Of a stretch of 64,000 nt of DNA, positions 7,665-15,559 are shown piece by piece (the first letter of the stretch is position 1; every line of letters starts with the position of its first letter). The position numbers were made by a program, and so were the translations under genes. The stretch is taken from the NCBI GenBank assembly GCA_020048895.1, contig JAIFLV010000052.1, positions 1-64,000 on the forward strand, written 5' to 3'. The notes beneath the pieces are model-generated. The model made no database searches. It was not told the DNA's origin and saw nothing but the letters and a program-made list of their open reading frames with translations. Origin of the DNA: Rhodoferax sp. Lineage in GTDB: Bacteria; Pseudomonadota; Gammaproteobacteria; Burkholderiales; Burkholderiaceae_C.

Positions 7665-9938
7665 TCAGGCGGTCACCGGGATATTTCTGTTTGCTGCGGG
7701 CATGCCATAGGCGCTCACGTACACGGATGAACCTGCCTGACCGGGGCGCCTGCTCACCAACTCGGCATGCAGCCGCTCCAACAGCTCCTGCGGCGTGGGA
7801 ATGTGGCGCAGCAGGCGAAACTGGCGAGTGACAGGTGCGAAGTCGCCCGGCGTCAGACCATTGAGCCGCTGGCGCACCAGCGACTGCAGCGGTGCTGCTG
7901 CTTGCATGCTGCCGCCGAGCAAGTGCAGTTCCTGCAAAAAGAACGCCCAGCACTGTGAGGCGGTCATGGCATGGAATGCAATCTTCCAGTCAAAGCGACG
8001 CAGGCTTGCCGGGTCGAGCTTTTCCAGCAAATTGGTGGTGCAGATAAACAGGCCCTCGTAGTCCTCCATCTGGGTGAGCAACTCATTGACTTGGGTGATC
8101 TCCCAGGAATGCCTGGCCTCGGCGCGGGATTGCAGGAAGGAGTCGGCTTCGTCCAAAATCAATACGCTGGGCTCGGCTGCGGCCGCAGAAAACATCTCGG
8201 CAATGTTCTTTTCAGTGCCGCCAACATACATCGACAACAGGTCCGAGCCGCGCCGCAGTACCACGGGCAGTTCTAGCGCGTGCGCTAAGTAGCGTGCCAG
8301 AGCGGTCTTGCCAGCCCCCGGTGGGCCGTAGAAACACATGGAACCACCTGGTGCCACTCGCAAGGAATTCACCAGTTGGGCAATGGGTACGTTGGTGTGT
8401 AGGTAGGCCAGGTCATACGCGGTGGCCATCGGGCGACTGGCGCGCGGCCTGGGCTGATTCAATAGTTTGGCGGATCGCTCCAAGACCTGCAGAACCCGCT
8501 TTTGCGCAGGAGCAGCATTGCCTTGAGCGAGTGTTTCAGTCTCGACAAGTCTGGCGACTTTGGCGGCCCGCTGCATTTGCGCTGGGGTGAGGTTGGCGCA
8601 TTCAGCCAAGTCTTCAAGCCACGAATCGTCATCACCCTGTTTGGCGATTTCGGAATTGGCCGCGTTGGCGTTGACAATCCCTTGCAGGTGGTGACAGGCA
8701 ATTTCGCGGCGCACAGCCCTTGGCGGCATGGTGAGATGCACTGAATAGTCAAAACGCCTGCGGTATGCCGGATCCAGTGCACTGACAGCATTGGTGATCC
8801 AGATGGATGGCACCGGGTTTTCCTCCAGTGCACGGTTCACCCACGCTTTTCCGGGAACCTCACCACGTTCGAGCATGTCTTCGACCTCATCGAACAAGAC
8901 CAGAGCGTTGCTTCGACGGCTTAACAGGCGTTGACACAAATTGAAAGCTTGCAAGCGCTCGATTCCCCGAATTGGAGCACCTTCATCGTCTGCACAGGCC
9001 ACTTCGTAAAGGTCAGCTTGCAGCACCTGGGCAATCACGCTGGCCAATTCAGTCTTACCCACACCGGGTGGACCGTACAGCAGGATATTGGTGCCATGAA
9101 GACCTTGACGCATGGACTCACGCAGGATGCCTGAGATGATCGACACCTCATCGGCCAGGTGTGGAAAGTGCGATGGATTCAGCGCGCTTGGGCTGCGCGG
9201 TGTGAAGAAATGACCGACCAGTGGCTCAATGGATTCGTGCTGATCCAGCATCAGGGCGGCAAGACCACGAGGCAGCTCCAGATAGTCTTCGAGGTCTTGT
9301 GCGTCTTTGGCAAGCTTCAGTATGCCGGTGCCGCGCAAATTGCCGTGCCGGCGAAAGGCACGTTGCAGATCGGCAGTGTGGCAGCACGTGAGGCAGGCCA
9401 TCAGAGCGACGCAGTCTTTTTCGCTGCCCAGTCGCAGTCTCATTGGAACAACGTTATCGTGGAATTGCTCGTCGCCATCCAGCAATATCAATACGCAAAG
9501 AATGACCATGTCGGTCTCTGTGAGATTCAGCAACTCGCCCAGCGCCTGCACGTTCTCAAACATGGGGTGAGAAAACTCAAGTACCTTGCTGCTAACGTTG
9601 CTCTGTGCTGCTGCCAGCAATTCTGCGGTCCAGCGCTTCTTGCGACGCTGGTCCGCCTCTGGGCCATGCTCCTGATCGTCGTCGTAGTTGATCGGATCGT
9701 CATCGCGTCCATGCCAATAATCCGGATTGCCAACTTTGAACAGTCTGCGCAGGTCTGAATCTTGGGGGAGTCGATCAGCTTTGTTGTACTTCAAAATCAA
9801 GGCCAGGACCCAGCGTTGAATCAAAGGCATCAAAGCGTCGTCGCCACAAGTTGTGGATACGCCTTTGCCCAAAGGCGCGAGTTGAAGTGTGTAGGCCAAT
9901 GTGGAGACCGGGGTGACAGCGTTTGTGCGTTGCGACAT
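7665..9938 (-). CDS. Double AAA+ ATPase (757 aa)
   Basis: ATG at 9938 with AAAGGAAAGAG upstream. After a ~270-residue helical N-terminal region, the first AAA+ module has Walker A GPPGVGKTE (289-297), Walker B ALVLFDEVED (345-354) and an RRRF finger near 393. The second has GPPGAGKTA (538-546), Walker B VLILDEADSF (592-601) and LRRFD near 646. The pore-loop region is MYVGGTEKNI. Both sites look catalytically intact. The architecture resembles Cdc48-, ClpB- or spastin-like remodelling ATPases without a protease partner. It heads a probable five- to six-gene minus-strand run and diverges from the deacetylase-like gene. Confidence 0.85.
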   Translation of the reverse strand: MSQRTNAVTPVSTLAYTLQLAPLGKGVSTTCGDDALMPLIQRWVLALILKYNKADRLPQDSDLRRLFKVGNPDYWHGRDDDPINYDDDQEHGPEADQRRKKRWTAELLAAAQSNVSSKVLEFSHPMFENVQALGELLNLTETDMVILCVLILLDGDEQFHDNVVPMRLRLGSEKDCVALMACLTCCHTADLQRAFRRHGNLRGTGILKLAKDAQDLEDYLELPRGLAALMLDQHESIEPLVGHFFTPRSPSALNPSHFPHLADEVSIISGILRESMRQGLHGTNILLYGPPGVGKTELASVIAQVLQADLYEVACADDEGAPIRGIERLQAFNLCQRLLSRRSNALVLFDEVEDMLERGEVPGKAWVNRALEENPVPSIWITNAVSALDPAYRRRFDYSVHLTMPPRAVRREIACHHLQGIVNANAANSEIAKQGDDDSWLEDLAECANLTPAQMQRAAKVARLVETETLAQGNAAPAQKRVLQVLERSAKLLNQPRPRASRPMATAYDLAYLHTNVPIAQLVNSLRVAPGGSMCFYGPPGAGKTALARYLAHALELPVVLRRGSDLLSMYVGGTEKNIAEMFSAAAAEPSVLILDEADSFLQSRAEARHSWEITQVNELLTQMEDYEGLFICTTNLLEKLDPASLRRFDWKIAFHAMTASQCWAFFLQELHLLGGSMQAAAPLQSLVRQRLNGLTPGDFAPVTRQFRLLRHIPTPQELLERLHAELVSRRPGQAGSSVYVSAYGMPAANRNIPVTA

Positions 9939-10073
9939 GACTCTTTCCTTTCAGTTGAAAGCCAAGTATCCATACCGAAACGACGATTTGTGTCGCACGC
10001 AACAACATGACGTGCGTCTCGTTCTGTCACATCCCTGGGGATACTTGCTGCACCTGAAATTGCCGGAATTACC

Positions 10074-10913
10074 ATGAACCAGATTGATGTGTACTACACC
10101 CCGCAACAGGTTTCATGCCCGTCGGACAGTTCATCGCCTAGCCCCCGCAAGCCTGAGTGGGTGGTGAAGGAATGGTTGTATCGCAAGCTGCCTGTGCGGG
10201 TGATAGCACCCGTTGCAGCCACGCGTGATCAGATCGCTTTGGCGCATCACCCGCGTTATGTCGATGGCATTCTGAGTTGTGAATTGATGAATGGGTTTCG
10301 GGGGCGGAACAAGGACGTCGCGCAATCCTTGCCCTGGACCTGCGGCTCGTTTTTGTCGGCAGCGCGAGGTGCATTGGAAAATGGACTGGTGGCTTGCTCA
10401 CCTACATCGGGGTTTCACCATGCTGGTGTGAAAACCGCTTTTGGCTACTGCACTTTCAATGGTTTGATGGTGGCTGCGCTCAGTTTGAAAGCCGAGGGAA
10501 AAGTGTGTCGAGTCGGGATTCTCGACTGCGATCAGCACTTTGGCGATGGCACCGCTGAGATCATCGCGGCAAAGCGGCTCGACTGGATTCGCCACCTATC
10601 CAAAGAATACGTTGACCCAGATGAAGCCGAAGCATTTATTGCCCAGCTACCGGAGTTGGTAAGGAGCTTTGTTGATTGTGATTTGCTCATGTACCAAGCG
10701 GGTGCAGACCAGCATGTGAACGATCCATTGGGTGGTTTTCTGACCACCGAACAACTTGCCAGACGCGACCAAATCGTATTTACGGTGGCCAAGGCGATGG
10801 GCGTCCCCGTAGTCTGGAATTTGGCTGGCGGGTATCAAGATTCGCTGTACGAAGTTCTCAAGATACATACCAATACGATGTTGGCGTGCTCGGCCGCATA
10901 TGGCTGTGACTGA
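10074..10913 (+). CDS. Histone deacetylase / acetylpolyamine amidohydrolase-like protein
   Basis: 279 aa. The catalytic set of the arginase-deacetylase fold is present: tandem histidines in GFHHAG (115-116), metal ligands in DCDQHFGDG (Asp151, Asp153, His155), Asp212 in GADQH, and AGGYQ with Tyr254. Such zinc enzymes remove acetyl groups from polyamines, lysines or small molecules. It is shorter than usual (300-370 aa) and lacks sequence between the DxH motif and the second Asp. It diverges from the AAA+ gene across 135 bp, so co-regulation is possible. Its place in a candidate defence or remodelling island is unusual. Confidence 0.8.
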   Translation: MNQIDVYYTPQQVSCPSDSSSPSPRKPEWVVKEWLYRKLPVRVIAPVAATRDQIALAHHPRYVDGILSCELMNGFRGRNKDVAQSLPWTCGSFLSAARGALENGLVACSPTSGFHHAGVKTAFGYCTFNGLMVAALSLKAEGKVCRVGILDCDQHFGDGTAEIIAAKRLDWIRHLSKEYVDPDEAEAFIAQLPELVRSFVDCDLLMYQAGADQHVNDPLGGFLTTEQLARRDQIVFTVAKAMGVPVVWNLAGGYQDSLYEVLKIHTNTMLACSAAYGCD

Positions 10914-11033
10914 ACTTGTGCTCAGACGGATACGTCACGACTTGACGCACAGAGCCAGACAATTGCAAGTTGACGACAAGTTGGGCTTGCGTTCTATGGG
11001 CAAAATCAATTCTGCAACGACTGGGAGAAACAG

Positions 11034-11645
11034 ATGAACGAAAACGCGGTTCTGAAATGTGGTGGGTGTGGTGCGAATCTTCAGTATTCAGGTGAAGACC
11101 AGGCTGCGATTGTGTGCGGATTCTGCAATGCAACGACAGTGGTCGCACCGGACGCTTATGAACCCGCAGAGGCGAAGCCGCCGAGTCGAGAAGAGATCAT
11201 TGAAAAACTGCAACTGCTGCACAAAATCGCCGGGGGCATGGTGACAGCGGTTTTCGCTATCTTCTTCGTCAAGATCTTCGGTACGCCCGTCGGAATCGTC
11301 GCATCCCTCGTCTACTTCGGCCTGGACCTTGCATTGGTAGCCCCAGATTCAAGAGTCGGCAAGGCTCGCATGGCCCCCGCCGAATCGCTTTTGATTTGGG
11401 CACTGGGTTCCAAGTGGAAACCGCGCTTGGCGGCCACTGAACTTGGGACCTGTACCTATTGCGGGCTTCAACATGCTGAACAGGGTGGCGCATGCATGAA
11501 AGGTCCAAACAAGACACATCTTGTTTTGGAAATCACAAAATCAGGCAGCGTAGACCTTGCCGGCCTTCAAAGCGTTTCGTTGCTGCAGGATTGGTCAATT
11601 TGGTTGATTGCAGCCACCATAGGGTTTTGCTGGTTCCTTTCGTAA
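11034..11645 (+). CDS. Zinc-ribbon membrane protein (203 aa), unknown function
   Basis: ATG at 11,034 behind GGGAGAAACAG. The N-terminus is a zinc ribbon with two CxxC pairs (CGGCGANLQYS ... VCGFCNATT). It is followed by a hydrophobic segment at about residues 67-100, a central soluble part with CTYCG, and a C-terminal hydrophobic helix (WLIAATIGFCWFLS). It is therefore probably an inner-membrane protein with a cytosolic zinc-binding head. I do not recognise a family. It is the last intact gene before the right island border, 53 bp from the truncated gene-end repeat. Confidence 0.65.
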   Translation: MNENAVLKCGGCGANLQYSGEDQAAIVCGFCNATTVVAPDAYEPAEAKPPSREEIIEKLQLLHKIAGGMVTAVFAIFFVKIFGTPVGIVASLVYFGLDLALVAPDSRVGKARMAPAESLLIWALGSKWKPRLAATELGTCTYCGLQHAEQGGACMKGPNKTHLVLEITKSGSVDLAGLQSVSLLQDWSIWLIAATIGFCWFLS

Positions 11646-11697
11646 CAACCCTTTTGAAGACCAAATGGGGGTCGGATGCAGTGTGTGGCGCCACAAC

Positions 11698-11854
11698 GCT
11701 GCCGCCCGGGCTGCGTTTTTTAAGTCTACAGACCCTGCCCTTGCTGTTTGATTTTCCGAACGACATGGTGCGCTTGCCCGCTGAGGTGAATCGCCTGTCG
11801 AATCAGGTGTTGGTCAGCACCTACGAGCATGAATGGGGGCGGGCCCTGCCCTGA
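11698..11854 (+). pseudogene. Right copy of the 157-bp repeat: orphan 3' end of the spermidine synthase-like gene
   Basis: It encodes LPPGLRFLSLQTLPLLFDF onward to the same C-terminus as the gene at 1-239, including the stop codon, but has no gene body upstream. Sequence before it is unrelated and contains GGGGTCGGAT (11,668-11,677), also present near the left border. Its stop faces the CDF gene stop at 11,875. Identity to the left copy is complete over the first ~65 bp and about 92% overall. I read it as the displaced native gene end, or the one carried by the island. Confidence 0.85.
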
Positions 11855-11874
11855 ACCCATTGACAAAAGTGTCT

Positions 11875-12793
11875 CTACTGCGGGTCCTGCGCATCGTCAA
11901 AGTGCGCCTCCACCCCACTGGGCAGCATCTGGATGGTGGCGCGCAAGCCAGGCACGCTGCGCATCAGGGCCTGTTCGACGCTGGTGCGCAAGGTGGCGGC
12001 ACGTTGCAGCGTCCAATTCGACGGCATGTGCATGTGCAGATCCACAAACCGGCGCTGCCCGGAGCGCCGCGTGATGACGTGGTCAAAGCGGATCGCGCGC
12101 TGGTCGTAGCCAGACAGCACCTTCGCAATTTCACGCAGCACTTCGGGCTCCACCGCTTCGTCCATCAGTCCCTGCGAAGAGCGCCACATCAGGTGGCCGC
12201 CTTCCCACAAAATATTCAAGGCCACGCCAATAGCCGCCACGGCGTCCAGCCACAGCCACCCCGTCAGCGCCACGCCCGCCAGACCTAACACCACGCCAGC
12301 GGAGGTCCACACATCGGTGACCAGGTGCCGGGCATCGGCTTCGAGCGCAATCGAGCGGTGCACTTTGGCCACGCTGAACATTACCCAGGCCAGCAGGCCG
12401 TTGAGTGCCGAGCTCAAAATAGAAAGCGCCAGACCCCAGCCGAGCTCCTGCAAGGGCTGCGGCTCCAGCAGTCGCGCAATGGCGGCCCAGATGATGCCCA
12501 CTGAAACGCCCACGATCAGGATACCCTCAAAGCCGGACGAGAAATACTCGGTCGGCCTTGTGGTGCCCGTAGGGATGGTCCTGGTCTGCAGGGCGCTGCG
12601 CGATGGTCACCATCAGCAAGGCAAACAAGGCGCTTGCGAGGTTGACAAAGGACTCCATCGCATCCGACAGCAAGCCCACCGAGTCGGTGATGTACCAGGC
12701 CAGCGTTTTGAGCACGATGGTGGTGACAGCCACTGCAATGGAAGCCCATAGCAAGTGTTTTGGCGTCAGGAAGCGTGTGGGAAGAGTGGCCAT
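11875..12793 (-). pseudogene. Cation diffusion facilitator (CDF) transporter, frameshifted
   Basis: Two ORFs on the same strand make up one CDF protein. 12,527-12,793 gives the first helices (DSVGLLSDAMESFVNL with the metal-site Asp, ending GHHKAD), and 11,875-12,513 gives the remaining helices (HLVTDVWTSAGVV, the second metal site) and the cytosolic domain. The break is at TCGGTCGG (12,548-12,555). Removing one TCGG restores GHHKAEYFSSGFEGIL, the expected CDF sequence. CDF proteins export Zn2+, Fe2+ or similar ions by proton antiport. It may be a pseudogene, a slippage variant or an assembly error. Confidence 0.85.
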
Positions 12794-12978
12794 AAGTAGT
12801 TTGGGAGCCGCTGGTTTTCAAGCATACAGCGCTTCGCCCACTCAGTGCACTGGAGCACAGAGCAATGTGGTCAAAAGGCCCATGCTCCTAAGGAACCCTT
12901 AAGGCTGGCTGCCTAGTATTCAAAGGGGGCAAGAAATCGTCGTCCTGCGATCCATTTCCCCTCCCCAGCAAGACTCCG

Positions 12979-14205
12979 ATGACCGCCGCGCAGTTGTTGA
13001 CCTACATCAGTGCAGCTGTGCTGCTGCAAGTGCTGCTCGCGGCAGCGGTCACTTTGTGGAAAAGAAAAAACGCCGTGGTGCCAACCCGGGTTGACGCCCC
13101 GCCGGTTGCCACCAAAGCGGACAGTGCATGGCCGGGTTGGCGCGATTTTCGAGTTGCCCGCCGTGCGTGGGAAGACGCCAATCAGAGCCAATGCTCGTTT
13201 TACCTGGAACCGGTCGATGGTGCGGCGCTCAAGCCGTTCAAGCCCGGTCAGTTCCTCACATTTTCCTTGCCAGTGTCGCCACAGACGACGGTGACGCGCT
13301 GCTACTCGCTCTCGGACGCACCGCATCCGCAGCACTTTCGCATCACTGTCAAGCGCGCAATTGCGCCCGATCAGACGCCCGCAGTGGCTCCAGGGGTTGC
13401 TTCGAACTACTTGCACGATCACGTTCAGGTAGGGGACGTGCTACAGGTGCGTGCGCCTTCGGGACACTTCTTCCTGCATGCCGATGATCCGGCGCCAGCG
13501 GTCCTGATCGGCGGTGGCATTGGCATCACACCCATGATGAGCATGCTTCTGTGGAGCCTGCAGACACATCCGAGCCGCGTGCTGCACCTGTTCTATGGTG
13601 TGCGCAACCGCGCCGACCACGCCTACAAGGCGACGCTCGAGAATCTGGCGCAGCGCCAGGCCAATGTGCATTTGCATGTGGTGTACAGCCGCCCTGGGCC
13701 CGCCGATGCCTCGGGCCAGGACTTCCAGCACACGGGGCACGTCGACATCCATCGGATCAGGCAAACGTTGCCGCACGGACGCCATGTGTTCTATATCTGT
13801 GGATCGGCGCCGATGATGGAGAACCTGGTGCCAGCCTTGGCCGATTGGGGCGTGCAGCGCAGCGACTTGCATTTTGAAGCGTTTGGCCCGGCCAATGTGC
13901 TTTTGCCTGGAGATGCCGCAGCGCAAACCCCCGGGGCCGATGCCGCCCCGGTAGAGATCCATTTCGCCGACTCGGGCCGCACACTGGAGTGGCAATCCAG
14001 CGATGGCACGCTGCTCGATTTCGCCGAACAGCATGGCATTGCCATGGCATCAGGTTGCCGTGCCGGGGGCTGCGGTTGTTGTGAGACACGCATCACCCAC
14101 GGCGAAGTGCGCTACGACCATGCGCCCGACTACGATACCGCGCCCGGCCACTGCCTGCCCTGCGTGGCCAGGCCGGCAAGTGCCAGCTTGGGGCTGTCGG
14201 CATGA
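12979..14205 (+). CDS. Membrane-anchored FAD/NAD(P)H oxidoreductase with 2Fe-2S ferredoxin domain
   Basis: 408 aa. The N-terminal helix (LLTYISAAVLLQVLLAAAV) anchors it. A ferredoxin-reductase FAD domain follows with RCYSLSDAP. The NAD(P) domain has GGGIGITPMMSML and CGSAPMM. The C-terminal plant-type ferredoxin has CRAGGCGCC and a distal Cys in HCLPC. It should pass electrons from NAD(P)H through FAD to the 2Fe-2S cluster. Its stop overlaps the next gene (ATGA), so the cytochrome b-like protein encoded there is the likely acceptor. Compare oxygenase reductases and nitric oxide dioxygenase reductase modules; here no oxygenase is present. Confidence 0.85.
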   Translation: MTAAQLLTYISAAVLLQVLLAAAVTLWKRKNAVVPTRVDAPPVATKADSAWPGWRDFRVARRAWEDANQSQCSFYLEPVDGAALKPFKPGQFLTFSLPVSPQTTVTRCYSLSDAPHPQHFRITVKRAIAPDQTPAVAPGVASNYLHDHVQVGDVLQVRAPSGHFFLHADDPAPAVLIGGGIGITPMMSMLLWSLQTHPSRVLHLFYGVRNRADHAYKATLENLAQRQANVHLHVVYSRPGPADASGQDFQHTGHVDIHRIRQTLPHGRHVFYICGSAPMMENLVPALADWGVQRSDLHFEAFGPANVLLPGDAAAQTPGADAAPVEIHFADSGRTLEWQSSDGTLLDFAEQHGIAMASGCRAGGCGCCETRITHGEVRYDHAPDYDTAPGHCLPCVARPASASLGLSA

Positions 14206-14789
14206 GTCTGAAACTGCCCAAGCTGATGACCCGCGAGGTACTGCCGTTTTTGCTGTCCTTTGCGGCGCTGGTGTTTGCCACGCTGTTGGTGGATGTGGCA
14301 CTGCACCTGTTCAATCTGGTGTGGATTGGAAAGTACCTCGGCATCCCGGGTACGCTGCTCATCCTCGGCTCATTTGGCTATTCACTGCGCAAGCGCAAAC
14401 TGATTCAGCGCGGTCATCCGGTGAGCCTGTTGCGCTGGCATGAAGGCATGGCCTGGGCGGGGTCTCTGCTTATTCTGGTGCACGCCGGGATTCACTTCAA
14501 CTCGATTCTGGGTTGGCTGGCAGTCGTGGCAATGCTCATCAATGTGGCCAGTGGCCTGGCAGGCAAGTTTCTGCTGGACCGCGCCAGAAACCGCATGAAC
14601 GAGGCCCTGCAGACGGTACGCGAACAAGATACTCCTGCTGCACAGTGGGAAGACCGGATGTATTGGGACAGCCTGACCTTCGATGCCGTAAAGCAGTGGC
14701 GCGCCGTGCACTTCCCCATCACGCTGGCGTTTGGTGTGCTGGGGTTGGCCCATATCATCGCCGCGCTGCTTTTCTGGGGCTGGAAATGA
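14202..14789 (+). CDS. Cytochrome b-like integral membrane protein (195 aa)
   Basis: About four to five hydrophobic helices. Histidines are placed as possible haem ligands in RWHEGMAW, LVHAGIHF, VHFPIT and GLAHIIAA, as in ferric-reductase-like or YedZ-type cytochromes b. It is translationally coupled at both ends (ATGA with the flavoprotein and ATGA with the multihaem cytochrome). The inferred role is to carry electrons across the membrane from the cytosolic FAD/2Fe-2S protein to the periplasmic haems. No exact family name is claimed. Confidence 0.7.
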   Translation: MSLKLPKLMTREVLPFLLSFAALVFATLLVDVALHLFNLVWIGKYLGIPGTLLILGSFGYSLRKRKLIQRGHPVSLLRWHEGMAWAGSLLILVHAGIHFNSILGWLAVVAMLINVASGLAGKFLLDRARNRMNEALQTVREQDTPAAQWEDRMYWDSLTFDAVKQWRAVHFPITLAFGVLGLAHIIAALLFWGWK

Positions 14790-15496
14790 CGCGTCGCCAG
14801 ATACTTGCGCTCATCAGCGGCAATTTGCTGGTTTTGCTGGCGCTGGTGTTCATCTATCCGCATCTGATGGTGGCACCTGGTCCCCTCGTGCAGGAACATG
14901 CCGCACTGGCGACCGATTGTTTTGCGTGTCATACCGCACTGCGGGGTGTTAGCGTGCAAAAGTGCATAAGCTGCCACACCCTCAAAGATATCGGTGTGCG
15001 CACTACCAAGGGCGAGCCCGTAGCGCTAAAGGAGCGCAAGGTGGCGTTCCACCAGCAATTGGAGCAACAGAACTGCGTGGCCTGCCACAGTGACCATGCC
15101 GGCCCCAAGCTGGTGCAAAAGGACCAGAAGCCTTTCTCGCATGCCATGCTGCGTCTGGCGGTGCGTGAGGATTGCAAGACCTGCCATATCGCGCCACGCA
15201 ACAATTTACACAAGGATGTGACCGTCAACTGCAAGCAATGCCATACCCAGAATGCCTGGAAGCCCGCCACCTTCGAGCACGACAAGCTGTTCCTGCTTGA
15301 CAGCGACCACAAGACCGACTGCGTGACCTGCCACACCAACAATGACTACAGTCGCTACACCTGCTATGGCTGCCACGAACACACACCCGCCAAGATACGC
15401 GCAGAACACGTCGAAGAAGGTATTTCGAACTTTGACAACTGTGTGAAATGCCACCGCAGCGCACAGGGCAAACCTGAGGGCGGGCACGACGACTGA
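14786..15496 (+). CDS. Octahaem c-type cytochrome, membrane-anchored
   Basis: The track begins this ORF at 14,513, but the ATG at 14,786 overlaps the upstream stop and is followed by a hydrophobic anchor (ISGNLLVLLALVFIYPHL). The 236-aa protein has eight CxxCH haem sites (CFACH, CISCH, CVACH, CKTCH, CKQCH, CVTCH, CYGCH, CVKCH) and many extra His for axial ligation. It resembles class III / doubled-CxxCH cytochromes. It should be periplasmic and act as electron outlet of the flavoprotein-cytochrome b pair. The terminal acceptor is not identified. Confidence 0.85.
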   Translation: MTRRQILALISGNLLVLLALVFIYPHLMVAPGPLVQEHAALATDCFACHTALRGVSVQKCISCHTLKDIGVRTTKGEPVALKERKVAFHQQLEQQNCVACHSDHAGPKLVQKDQKPFSHAMLRLAVREDCKTCHIAPRNNLHKDVTVNCKQCHTQNAWKPATFEHDKLFLLDSDHKTDCVTCHTNNDYSRYTCYGCHEHTPAKIRAEHVEEGISNFDNCVKCHRSAQGKPEGGHDD

Positions 15497-15559
15497 TCGG
15501 GTGGATGGGAGCCTGTCTTGGCGCCGAAGATTAGGGCAAAATGGCCCCATCGGACCCAC

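Noticed and set aside
11492-11854. 120-aa ORF running into the right repeat copy
   Set aside because: The first part is an out-of-frame reading of the zinc-ribbon gene. Only the last ~50 residues are meaningful, as a gene-end fragment.
14513-14785. Upstream extension of the octahaem cytochrome ORF
   Set aside because: It lies in the cytochrome b-like gene in another frame; the ATG at 14,786 with ATGA overlap and membrane anchor is the real start.
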